DNA of 45,673 bases, taken from positions 1 through 45,673 of IMG/VR virus record IMGVR_UViG_3300032006_000017. One strand, given 5' to 3'. This stretch comes from a virus. The translations under genes were made by a program, and so were the position numbers. Positions 8,804 through 17,351 of the stretch are shown here, piece by piece. The notes under the pieces are model-generated. The model had not been told where the DNA came from, did no database searches, and was given only the letters and a program-made list of their open reading frames with translations. Within the stretch, counting starts at the first letter, position 1, and every line of letters starts with the position of its first letter.

Positions 8804-11800
8804 TTATGCTGTGAAGTTTTGTCCTGTAATTACACCAAAGATGCCTTGATTATCTAGATCTGCTCCATCAAAGATCTTAAAGGAGTAGATGTCTGTCTTA
8901 TCCGCAGTTGTAGTAACATCTGGAACAACACCACCTGGCCAGTACACTGATATAGCATCGTCATCACCGTTATGTATTGTATCAATACCAACTCCATGTC
9001 CACCCGTACTATCCTGAACTAATTTTAAAGTAAAGGACTGTGCTGTATTGGTCTTATCAGCATTATATAATCTAATCCTTGAAATATCATCACTAACAGT
9101 ACAAATAAATGTACTTGCCTCATTCAGATAAATCTTAAGTTGATTAGAAACAACAGTTACAATACCAACCTCTTCAGATACAGTCTTCAATCTAGCATGT
9201 CCTGTAACATCTAATGCTGCCCTTGGTGTTACTGTTCCAATACCTGCACCAGATGTAGTAGTTGCAAATATTGTAGCACTACCTCCTACTTTTATGTTAG
9301 TAGCAGTTAGAATACCAATCGTTAAATTACCACTCGTAACATCTAAAGCTGAAGCAGTTAAGATACCACTAACATGAGCATTTTTAGAAACTAATTCATT
9401 ATTAAAGAACGCAGATCCATAAACAAAGAAGTTAGTTGATCCAATACCCGCTGATGCATCATTAGAATTAGAACCAACTGTCAATCCATGAATGGAAGGT
9501 GCAGAAGTTCCTATACCTATTTTTGCTCCATCATAAGTATTGTAAGTAACAGATGAACCACCTGAAACTGTATTTGTCCAACCTGATGCACTAATATTAA
9601 GACTGGTCAATTCACTACCATCACCCTTAAATGCAGTTGCAGTAACTGTACCTGATACATTAACATCTACAAAAGTAGAAACACCAGATACTTTAAGATT
9701 ACTAGCAGCATCTAAAGCAAATAGAGTAGATCCAGAACCAACTTGCAATATATTTGTTCCTGGAGTTGTAGTTGCAATACCTACCTGATCGTAAGTGTAT
9801 ACATCACCTTCTTTATTCAAACTTACATTACCAAATCTCCTCCAATCATTCTCAGAAGTATAAACCCAACCAGCATATCCACCTTGATCTGGATTAGCAA
9901 AGTAACTAACATCTCCTGGGTTTCCTGCAAGAGTAGGAGTTCCTAATCCAACAGTGTATTTTCTAGCAACTGTTGTATCACCTTGAAGATATATATTTTG
10001 TGCCTCAACACCCTTAGCAGAATTAACAGTCAATTTGTTATTTAATATAACAGGACCATTAAACTCAGAAGAAACCTTATTGTCATCACCACCATCAACC
10101 TTAATTGAACGAGCAAATGATCCCTCAGTAACTTGAGTAACGTTAATAGAAGGAAGATTACCAATATCCTCACCAGTTACTGTCTGTACTGGAGTATCAA
10201 CAGTCTCTTCTTTTCCTGTGATGGTACTTACTTTTTTATTACCAGAGTATGCAATACCCTTATCATTCATTCCTGTATAGAAGTTTACACCACCATCTTG
10301 CTTAGTTGATTGTGCTAATCTTTCTTCTTCAGGAGTAACAACTCTATCCTGTTTAGATGGGAATGCAGTTGAATAGTTACCTGGACCAAAACCAACATAT
10401 TCAAATGTGTGTCCAGAAGCACGAATTAGTGAATGTCTTCTAAGTTCAACTGGTTCAATACTAACCTTTCTTACGACAGAGTTAATGGAATGACTATCTG
10501 CTTTAGACCCCATAACTCCACGGAAAACAGAAACAGAAGAATCTCCATCAGCAACTGTAGTCTTCACCCTCATCATTTCATTATCTACTATAATATAATC
10601 ACCAATGTTAATATCATTATTACCCGAACTTTGATTCGTAAGAGAAACTGTTGAAGTAGTAGAATTACTAATTGTTGCAGAAAGTGTAGTTGTAAATCCA
10701 GCATATCTTGGAACCTGTCTACCTGTTAGATTTTCATCCTCTACAGTAATGACACCATCATTAGCAGCATATCCTTCACGATATGCATAAATGGTTCCTG
10801 TTGCAGTTGGGTTAGTTGTACCCGTTCCCATATTAACTGCAAACTCAGTTAAACTATTATTCTGAGTAACAACAAAATTTCCATTATATTGTGCTTGACC
10901 TGCACCAGTAAACTGTACACTCTCATCTACAGATAAACCATGATTACCACTACTGGTTATGGTTGCAATACCAGAATTAAAATCGTAACTTATAGCACTA
11001 ACAGGAACTGATTCACCTGTCTGATACATATATGCATTAGCAGTTAGTGTTTTACCAACACCAACATTTAACTCACCTATACTAGAAATACCAACTGTTG
11101 CAAATCCTGAAACAGTAGATGCAGATTCTACACTAATACTTCTTGCTACACCAACATCAACACCAGTAATTCTATAAAGTTGATTATATCCAGCATAAGA
11201 TTCAGATGATACACCAGATATTCTAACTACATCACCAACGTTATTATAAATTTTTTCAACTTCAACGTATGCCTGAACAAATCCAGAAGTAGTTGCAACA
11301 CCAACAACATTTAAAGTATTACCAATACCATATGCACTACCACCATCCATAATCTTGATAGCAGTAATAGTACCACTACCATTAACAGTTAATTTTGCAC
11401 TCGCACCTTTACCAGTTATAGAGGATCCAATAGAAACTAACTTAGCATTATAAAGATCTCCTGCTGCACCAGATCCATAACCAGCACCACCAGAAGAAAT
11501 ACCAATCTTAGTAATTCTATTAAAACCATGATCTAAAATACTAGTAATAGTATGGGCAGTACCTGTACCAGAAAATATGTTAGTAACACCAACACCAATT
11601 TCAGTATCATTAATAAACTTATTAAGAGTTTCTTTCGTTAAACTATGTTGAGGATTATCAACTACAACCTTACCAATTATATCAGGAACAGCAAATGATT
11701 TTGTCTCATTAGGATCAGAAACTGGTGTATCTCTATTAGTTTGAGGATATAGATCCTTTACTGGTTGAGAAAAACTTTCATTTAAAAATGGAGAAACAGT

Positions 11801-14758
11801 TGGTTTGTTAGATGAGTTTGCTACGGTTAAATAATAAACACCATCTTGCTTTCCAGCAATATATTCTTGAGCTTCCTTAGAAGTATAAATTGTATATGTA
11901 TTATTATATCTCTTTCTCTTAAAATATGGTAGAGAAGTTGTTCTAGAAGACAAATCATTTGTAAATGTACCTGGATCTGTGGTTAATCCAACAGTAAAGC
12001 ACTTCGTACTACTAATACCAACAACTTTATAGTGCCTATTAAATCCAGTAGCAGCAGTACCAGTAGTATTCAAAGAACTTGTTATATTAGCTAATTCAAC
12101 TTCAGATCCTACAGAAAGATTATGAGGAAGTTCTGTAGTTACGTTAATAGAAGAACTACTGTCCCAAAAAGCATCCGCAATAATAGTAAAGTTTCTTTGT
12201 TGGTTTATATTAGAAAGTGATCCAGTTCCAAAATAACTTTGAACTTCTGCATCAGTTCCACCAATTCCAGTATTAGATTCCTGAATGATATATCCATCTG
12301 CTGGTGGACGTGCAACAGTAACTCCACTAGCAGCAGGAATTACATACCTCATTCTATAAAGAGTGTCATCAGCATTTCTATTATCAGATTTTCTCTTAAT
12401 ATAAGTTCTAGTTGTAGCACTTCCAAGTCCTGTTGATCCAAGTCCAACTATAGTAGTGTAAATACTATTCTCTGTAGCAGCAGTAGCAACATTAACATAC
12501 CAGTTAGAATTTGTAGCATCCCATTGAATTGGATGTCCTCTTTCACCAGAAACTTTATCAGATACTCTACTAATAACTTTTAAAAGACCACCTTTATTAT
12601 TAATCGAAAGAGCAGTATCACTAAGTGCTTCATTTAATGTCTTTCCAAGTTTAATATTAGTATTAGTAGAAATTCCTGATCCACTTGTAATTGCATAGTA
12701 AACAATATTAGATTCTAATCCGTCAGGAACTTGTCCGTCATCACTAATCACACGAACAGACTCACCATTAATAAAGGAATGAGGTGCAGTTAAAGTAATG
12801 ACCTTATCATTACCACCCTGACTATTAGATCCAATACTATTAATTCCTGTTGCACTTTGTCGAACAGTAAATATTTTTTCCGAACTTAACTGAGTTAAAT
12901 CTTCTCCACTAGTGGCTTTATAACCATCCATAGTAATACGAGAACTATACTCGGTTACAGATCCAGCATAAGAAACTAGAACATTTAACTGATCACTTTT
13001 CTTTGCACCAACTCTATATCCCTCAAGGACATTTTCAGGTTTAACTGCCTGATTAGTCTGGTTATAAAGGAAAAGATGTCCTGTTGATCCAACACCAACT
13101 GCCTTACCTGTTGTATTGACATCTATAGATTCAAATTCAATAGCACTTTCAGGAAGTGGAACTGTCTTTGGTGGAATAATATGTGTAATATATCCTACAT
13201 CATCCTGTGAATATGCATCATTTCTAAATCCCTTAGATGCAAGTGCAATAGCACCAAAGTTAGAGTTAGAGTTAGTAAGTGAAATATCACCACCACTCTC
13301 AGTTAAGAAATGATTTGCGTAACCAATCGCAAAGACAGAAACTGCCTGAATAACTGCGTTGTTAATTACCTTAACATGGAAATTCTTATATGACGGCTTA
13401 TAGATTGCCTTTGAGTTTGTACTTAAATTAGAAACAGTCAAACTCGTATCATAGTTACCAGATGGAATATCATCAGTATTAAACCTTACAAATGCATTAT
13501 CATCTTTCTGTAAACCAATACCAGTAAACTGAGCAACCACCATACTCTTAAATCCAGTTGCTTTCTTACCATCAGCAACCATACCACACATACCATAAAC
13601 TGAACGCAATGAACAGTTAAAGATATAAGGTGATGCAGAAGTTACCGTATCTGATGAAAGAGTTAATGTAGAACCTGTTGCAGAAGGATTAGGTGTTGAA
13701 GGTGAATTCTGAACCTGATATTTTACTTGAGTAGAACTAGGTCTATCAGATACAACAAATTTACCATCATATCCAGCAGCAGAAATACCATCAATTCGGA
13801 ATGGTGTATCAACATCTAGTCCAGTAATTGCACTATCAAGAGTAACTGTTATGGTACTAGAAGTAGTTGTTCCATCTCCTGCAAAAATACTAGTAATTCC
13901 TACAGACTTACCTGTAGAACCAACAATTCTATATTCATCAATTTTAGCTTGAATATCAATAGAAGTACTTGGATAATCTGGTTCAATAGCACGACCAGAA
14001 GATTGTCCATATGCAAGACCAACCTTCTCATAATACATGGTAAGGTCAGTCCTGTTTGTTGTATAATCAGTTATAAATTCATCATTAATCTTTACTTCAT
14101 TTACACCATCAGCATACTCAAAACAAGTTAATTTATGGTGAGAAAAATTGGGAACAAATTCATTAGCAGTATAATCTTTAAATACCTTTCCATTAGGATC
14201 TCCATCAAACATAGAGAACTGCCAAAGGTAACATCCACCAGTTACTCTGAATAAACAAGATCTTTCAATATTATCATTCTCTGGATCGGGAACATACTTA
14301 GGTCTTATTTTTGTCTTTCTTAAATCTAAACCAACAAGAGAAGTACCACGAGGAAGAATTACACCACCGTAAATACTGTTTAACTTATAAAGTTCATTAT
14401 TAGGTGAATCTAAGTCAAAATTAGTTGTTAAATCAAATGGTGGTAAATTATCAGATGTCGTACCATTTCTTAATCTAAAATTATTTGTACCATCAGGAAT
14501 CCAACCAGGTCTATTATCTAAAACATGCTCACCAGGATATAATAATACTGTAGTTTTACCAAATCTATCGTTATCTAATCCCTTCTGATATGAAAATCTT
14601 GATGCTTCAACTAAAGCACGTTGAATAGTTTTAAAAGGACGTGTTAATGAGTTTCCCTGATTCTCTATACTGTCTGTTGCATCCAAATCATTTGGATTAA
14701 CATAGAGAATGTTTCCTCTCGTCGATTTTAAAAAATTATCTAATCTGGAAAGACCCAT
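8804..14758 (-). CDS. Giant tail-fibre/virion structural protein (1984 aa)
   Basis: Residues ~17-125 read ILYVNPNDLDATDS, then PFKTIQRALVEAS and TTVLLYPGEHVL. This is the DUF1565/pectate-lyase-like opening of right-handed beta-helix proteins. Much of the centre is beta-rich with YSSRITMDGYKAT and FRGVMGS. From about residue 1600 it turns into fibre repeats (GNPGDVSYFANPDQGGYAGW, then KVSGVSTFVDVNVSGTVTATAF) like the neighbouring fibres, and ends TDIYSFKIFDGADLDNQGIF. Its length and order suggest the main long tail fibre or baseplate-attached fibre (inference). A GATAAATA late promoter lies 30 nt upstream. Confidence 0.85.
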   Translation of the reverse strand: MGLSRLDNFLKSTRGNILYVNPNDLDATDSIENQGNSLTRPFKTIQRALVEASRFSYQKGLDNDRFGKTTVLLYPGEHVLDNRPGWIPDGTNNFRLRNGTTSDNLPPFDLTTNFDLDSPNNELYKLNSIYGGVILPRGTSLVGLDLRKTKIRPKYVPDPENDNIERSCLFRVTGGCYLWQFSMFDGDPNGKVFKDYTANEFVPNFSHHKLTCFEYADGVNEVKINDEFITDYTTNRTDLTMYYEKVGLAYGQSSGRAIEPDYPSTSIDIQAKIDEYRIVGSTGKSVGITSIFAGDGTTTSSTITVTLDSAITGLDVDTPFRIDGISAAGYDGKFVVSDRPSSTQVKYQVQNSPSTPNPSATGSTLTLSSDTVTSASPYIFNCSLRSVYGMCGMVADGKKATGFKSMVVAQFTGIGLQKDDNAFVRFNTDDIPSGNYDTSLTVSNLSTNSKAIYKPSYKNFHVKVINNAVIQAVSVFAIGYANHFLTESGGDISLTNSNSNFGAIALASKGFRNDAYSQDDVGYITHIIPPKTVPLPESAIEFESIDVNTTGKAVGVGSTGHLFLYNQTNQAVKPENVLEGYRVGAKKSDQLNVLVSYAGSVTEYSSRITMDGYKATSGEDLTQLSSEKIFTVRQSATGINSIGSNSQGGNDKVITLTAPHSFINGESVRVISDDGQVPDGLESNIVYYAITSGSGISTNTNIKLGKTLNEALSDTALSINNKGGLLKVISRVSDKVSGERGHPIQWDATNSNWYVNVATAATENSIYTTIVGLGSTGLGSATTRTYIKRKSDNRNADDTLYRMRYVIPAASGVTVARPPADGYIIQESNTGIGGTDAEVQSYFGTGSLSNINQQRNFTIIADAFWDSSSSINVTTELPHNLSVGSEVELANITSSLNTTGTAATGFNRHYKVVGISSTKCFTVGLTTDPGTFTNDLSSRTTSLPYFKRKRYNNTYTIYTSKEAQEYIAGKQDGVYYLTVANSSNKPTVSPFLNESFSQPVKDLYPQTNRDTPVSDPNETKSFAVPDIIGKVVVDNPQHSLTKETLNKFINDTEIGVGVTNIFSGTGTAHTITSILDHGFNRITKIGISSGGAGYGSGAAGDLYNAKLVSIGSSITGKGASAKLTVNGSGTITAIKIMDGGSAYGIGNTLNVVGVATTSGFVQAYVEVEKIYNNVGDVVRISGVSSESYAGYNQLYRITGVDVGVARSISVESASTVSGFATVGISSIGELNVGVGKTLTANAYMYQTGESVPVSAISYDFNSGIATITSSGNHGLSVDESVQFTGAGQAQYNGNFVVTQNNSLTEFAVNMGTGTTNPTATGTIYAYREGYAANDGVITVEDENLTGRQVPRYAGFTTTLSATISNSTTSTVSLTNQSSGNNDINIGDYIIVDNEMMRVKTTVADGDSSVSVFRGVMGSKADSHSINSVVRKVSIEPVELRRHSLIRASGHTFEYVGFGPGNYSTAFPSKQDRVVTPEEERLAQSTKQDGGVNFYTGMNDKGIAYSGNKKVSTITGKEETVDTPVQTVTGEDIGNLPSINVTQVTEGSFARSIKVDGGDDNKVSSEFNGPVILNNKLTVNSAKGVEAQNIYLQGDTTVARKYTVGLGTPTLAGNPGDVSYFANPDQGGYAGWVYTSENDWRRFGNVSLNKEGDVYTYDQVGIATTTPGTNILQVGSGSTLFALDAASNLKVSGVSTFVDVNVSGTVTATAFKGDGSELTSLNISASGWTNTVSGGSSVTYNTYDGAKIGIGTSAPSIHGLTVGSNSNDASAGIGSTNFFVYGSAFFNNELVSKNAHVSGILTASALDVTSGNLTIGILTATNIKVGGSATIFATTTSGAGIGTVTPRAALDVTGHARLKTVSEEVGIVTVVSNQLKIYLNEASTFICTVSDDISRIRLYNADKTNTAQSFTLKLVQDSTGGHGVGIDTIHNGDDDAISVYWPGGVVPDVTTTADKTDIYSFKIFDGADLDNQGIFGVITGQNFTA

Positions 14759-14787
14759 CTTACTCTACTATAGTTCTTGTTATGGAT

Positions 14788-14795
14788 TATTTATC
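14788..14795 (-). promoter_or_regulatory. T4-type late promoter GATAAATA
   Basis: Minus-strand GATAAATA, 29 nt before the ATG of the giant fibre gene, in the gap after 14810-15085. Confidence 0.65.
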
Positions 14796-14809
14796 ATCAC
14801 AAAAACCCT

Positions 14810-15085
14810 TCAATCAATTGGCACTAGTTCAGGATTCTCCAACTCCAACTCAAATAGCATAGGATTACACTCTTCTTCCATTAAATAAGAGTATGCCCTA
14901 TAAAGATCTTCTTCATTCCATCTCTTTTGCCCATTAGCAAGAGAAACTATTTCTACATCATCTTTAGCAACTTCAGGTAATTCATCAAAGGTGAAAGGGA
15001 CATTCTGAATAAAATACATACAAACAATTTTTTCACCGTCAGTAGTATCATACCAACAATATTGGGTGTGTATGAGGTATTTCAT
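14810..15085 (-). CDS. Hypothetical small acidic protein (91 aa)
   Basis: The start MKYLIHTQYCWYDTT is preceded by GGAGG about 13 nt upstream and by a GATAAATA late element. The sequence is acidic, with a C-terminal run of Glu/Leu (LFELELENPELVP), and has no recognisable domain. It belongs to a pocket of three tiny genes inserted between fibre genes. Function unknown. Confidence 0.7.
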   Translation of the reverse strand: MKYLIHTQYCWYDTTDGEKIVCMYFIQNVPFTFDELPEVAKDDVEIVSLANGQKRWNEEDLYRAYSYLMEEECNPMLFELELENPELVPID

Positions 15086-15107
15086 TGTTCTATATTTTCC
15101 TCCACCT

Positions 15108-15115
15108 TATTTATC
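15108..15115 (-). promoter_or_regulatory. T4-type late promoter GATAAATA
   Basis: Minus-strand GATAAATA followed by AGGTGGAGG; 22 nt upstream of the ATG of 14810-15085 and just after the stop of the tiny membrane ORF. Confidence 0.6.
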
Positions 15116-15117
15116 GT

Positions 15118-15198
15118 TTAATGTGGATTATAAAGTCCCAAATAGTAAACAAATAAACAAATGGTGACAATCATCGCAAGACCAATAAAATAAATCAT
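15118..15198 (-). CDS. Tiny single-span membrane peptide (26 aa)
   Basis: The frame reads MIYFIGLAMIVTICLFVYYL, then GLYNPH and a stop: essentially one transmembrane helix. It begins 3 nt after the stop of 15201-15383 and ends just before the late promoter of the next gene, filling what would otherwise be an empty gap. No clear Shine-Dalgarno. Tiny membrane peptides are common among phage accessory genes; function unknown and the call is tentative. Confidence 0.45.
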   Translation of the reverse strand: MIYFIGLAMIVTICLFVYYLGLYNPH

Positions 15199-15200
15199 AA

Positions 15201-15383
15201 TCAAATAGGATCAACGTAGGATACAGTGTCAACAGGGGCATGTTCACGAACGTAATTTAATACGCTTATGAACTCTTCAGGAGTATCACACTCTACAGTT
15301 TTCTTATCCCCCTCGTTAGAATAGATGTGAACAGTCCTTCTAACGGTGTCCACAACACAACGAGACAAATATTCTTCTTCCAT
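15201..15383 (-). CDS. Hypothetical small protein (60 aa)
   Basis: Begins MEEEYLSRCVVDTVRRTVHI at the first ATG; a longer TTG start at 15398 is less likely. It resembles short conserved proteins of marine T4-like phages with a beta-beta-alpha pattern (VHIYSNEGDKKTVECDTPEEF). It has its own TTGACT-N17-TATAAT promoter, unlike the surrounding late genes, so early expression is likely. Function unknown. Confidence 0.7.
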   Translation of the reverse strand: MEEEYLSRCVVDTVRRTVHIYSNEGDKKTVECDTPEEFISVLNYVREHAPVDTVSYVDPI

Positions 15384-15407
15384 AGAGAAAATACCCAATT
15401 ATATGTT

Positions 15408-15436
15408 ATTATACCACAAAATAGTAAATTAGTCAA
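15408..15436 (-). promoter_or_regulatory. Host-type sigma70 promoter TTGACT-17-TATAAT
   Basis: On the minus strand TTGACT (15431-15436) is separated by exactly 17 nt from a perfect TATAAT (15408-15413). It overlaps the 3' end of the fibre gene 15429-15899 and fires toward 15201-15383 and the tiny genes after it. The start codon is about 25 nt downstream of the -10 box. Confidence 0.75.
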
Positions 15437-15899
15437 CTGAAACAACTTTCCAAGTACTTCCGTTATAAAAATTAAGTTTATTTGTTGATGAATTATATAC
15501 CATTGCACCTGCCGTAACAGTCATTGCATCTCTCTGAGTAGTAGTAACAACTGGAGGATAAAATGGAATGGTTGTAGTATTACATATTACACTTGATGCT
15601 GTCAGAATACCTAAAGTTGCATTACTTGCCGTCAAAATACCTAAAGTTGCATTACCATTTGATTCTATTGTTGCACCAGTTGAAACTTTTAATGTAGAAG
15701 CTGTCAGAATACCTAAAGTTGCATTACCATTTGATGCTATTGTTGCACCAGTTGAAACTTTTAATGTAGAAACAGTAGTTATGCCACAATTAATATCCTG
15801 ACTAACCCCCATTCCAAAAATAGCAGATTCTTCATCAATCTCAGATCTCGTATTCTGACCTGCTGTACTGTTATCAAAATAACTATAATAATTTGCCAT
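15429..15899 (-). CDS. Short repeat-containing tail-fibre-like protein (156 aa)
   Basis: Strong Shine-Dalgarno AGGAGG precedes the ATG. The N-terminus MANYYSYFDNSTAGQNT is followed by tandem copies of a 24-residue unit (TLKVSTGATIASNGNATLG ILTAS), with extra NATLGILTAS copies, encoded by a 72-bp DNA repeat. The C-terminus (QRDAMTVTAGAMVYNSSTNK, then LNFYNGSTWK) is the widespread short fibre-tip motif of phage proteins. Repeat number could vary and change fibre length. Role inferred as a small fibre. Confidence 0.8.
   Translation of the reverse strand: MANYYSYFDNSTAGQNTRSEIDEESAIFGMGVSQDINCGITTVSTLKVSTGATIASNGNATLGILTASTLKVSTGATIESNGNATLGILTASNATLGILTASSVICNTTTIPFYPPVVTTTQRDAMTVTAGAMVYNSSTNKLNFYNGSTWKVVSVD
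15601..15774. repeat. Tandem 72-bp coding repeat (two full units plus partial)
   Basis: Units 15631-15702 and 15703-15774 are nearly identical, and a truncated copy starts at 15601. The units differ at only a few bases (for example GTCAAAATA versus GTCAGAATA). They encode the 24-residue repeat of the short fibre protein. Confidence 0.85.
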
Positions 15900-15907
15900 A
15901 ATACCTC

Positions 15908-16711
15908 CTAATTAACCTTATTGTATCCTGCTATCTGATAATCATCATTATTGCCAGGATAATCTGCAGGAGTTGTACCTTCATATTCTGGAGTCAATCT
16001 ATCAATATCAGACCTTGTACCAAATACATGAAAATAACAATTGATTGGCATTCCCCCTTGTGCTTGTAAATAAATTTTATCTTCGTCTATTCTCTTCACA
16101 ATCACATTCTGATGTGCTCCTATTGGAGTTAAATTTACAGTAACTGTGGTAAAATCCACTAAATTTTTCCAAAATGTAGGAAATTGAATTATATTTTTAT
16201 TTCTCACATTTCCTCTAAAATATACATCATTCGATGGACCTTCTGGACAAGTATGTCTTAACCTATATCCTTCTTTACTGGGATGAGGCATGTCAAAAGG
16301 TTTTGCTCCCGAAGATCTACCACTAGCAGTACTTACACTACCAACATAATTACTTGATTTAATAGTACTAGAAGCAGTAATTGTTCCTGTCTGGTTTGTG
16401 TTTCCTATCTGTTTTGTATTTCCTGTAATATGAAGAGCATTGGGAGTTCCATCATCACCTTCTAAAACTGTATTACCCTTAACATATACTGATCTACTTG
16501 CTGGAACACAATCCTTATCATCATTTTTTGTTCTACCTACCATCAGAGTGGCAAAATTATCTGGAAATTCAGTAGGACCACCAAAAACTGCTGGACCTTC
16601 ACAGTGCATAGATCCATTTATTTTTTCATCACCTTCTTTAATAGCAGGAACAATCCCTGTACCTACCTGAAGTCTTCCTCCACAATTTATATCATCGAAT
16701 CCCCAAGACAT
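15908..16711 (-). CDS. Virion structural protein with conserved KPFDMPHPSKEG module (267 aa)
   Basis: Residues ~1-135 are a fibre-like repeat region (VYVKGNTVLEGDDG, ITGNTKQIGNTNQTG). Residues ~138-240 carry a module I recognise from marine T4-like structural proteins: KPFDMPHPSKEGYRLRHTC, EGPSNDVYFRGNV and VTVNLTPIGAHQNVIV. It sits directly after the needle-like gene and before the short fibre. It may cap or attach a fibre at the baseplate (inference). Confidence 0.8.
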   Translation of the reverse strand: MSWGFDDINCGGRLQVGTGIVPAIKEGDEKINGSMHCEGPAVFGGPTEFPDNFATLMVGRTKNDDKDCVPASRSVYVKGNTVLEGDDGTPNALHITGNTKQIGNTNQTGTITASSTIKSSNYVGSVSTASGRSSGAKPFDMPHPSKEGYRLRHTCPEGPSNDVYFRGNVRNKNIIQFPTFWKNLVDFTTVTVNLTPIGAHQNVIVKRIDEDKIYLQAQGGMPINCYFHVFGTRSDIDRLTPEYEGTTPADYPGNNDDYQIAGYNKVN

Positions 16712-16722
16712 TTTTATTCCTC

Positions 16723-17346
16723 CTATACTTGATTGTTTTCCTTTTGGAATCTTTGTCCACCTGTCTTAGAATCTTTCTTAGAACAGGCATCAGTTACTCC
16801 TCTAATTATAGACCCATACATCTTCAAGCAACTATTAGCAGCTATACTCATAATACCAGTAGTAGTAATTTTGGTCAACGCTTTAGAGTCTAAGATTATC
16901 TTCTTGGTTTCATGAACTGTAAAGGTTTCAGTAGCAGTACATTTGATGTGACCCTTTGCACCACCTTCACCAATAGCAACTAATTCAATATCAGTTCCTT
17001 GTAGTCTAATCTTACCATTATGAGCAGTAATACAGATATTACCATTAACTGCATTCAATACTAAAGTATCATCTGCTTCTTCTCTATCAGATCCACATTC
17101 AACCTGAAAATTACCAGGACTAGTAGAACTTGTCCACCCCTTCCTTTCACCATCAATCTCCAAATTTAATTGATGACGACCATCAGGTGTATCAAGTTTA
17201 ACCCCAGAAGTAACAGTTGCTTTTTTATCAATAACACCAAATTGAATAGATCCCTTATCCGTACCATATCTTACGGCACTATAATTTTGTTTGGCTTGAC
17301 CTTCATCATCACCTCTATTCAGTTTTTGATTATTAGCTGTAGGCAT
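16723..17346 (-). CDS. Membrane-puncturing needle-like protein (gp5 C-terminal beta-helix type, 207 aa)
   Basis: Residues ~90-175 show the strand repeats of a gp5/VgrG-type triple beta-helix: GNICITAHNGKIRLQGTDI, then KGHIKCTATETFTVHETKKI. In T4 this helix is fused to the gp5 hub and lysozyme. Here it is a free-standing gene, separated from the OB-fold hub by the 2021-residue protein. It most likely forms the central spike tip of the baseplate (inference from fold resemblance). The region before residue 90 is charged and may bind neighbouring hub proteins. Confidence 0.75.
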   Translation of the reverse strand: MPTANNQKLNRGDDEGQAKQNYSAVRYGTDKGSIQFGVIDKKATVTSGVKLDTPDGRHQLNLEIDGERKGWTSSTSPGNFQVECGSDREEADDTLVLNAVNGNICITAHNGKIRLQGTDIELVAIGEGGAKGHIKCTATETFTVHETKKIILDSKALTKITTTGIMSIAANSCLKMYGSIIRGVTDACSKKDSKTGGQRFQKENNQV

Positions 17347-17351
17347 TTTAA

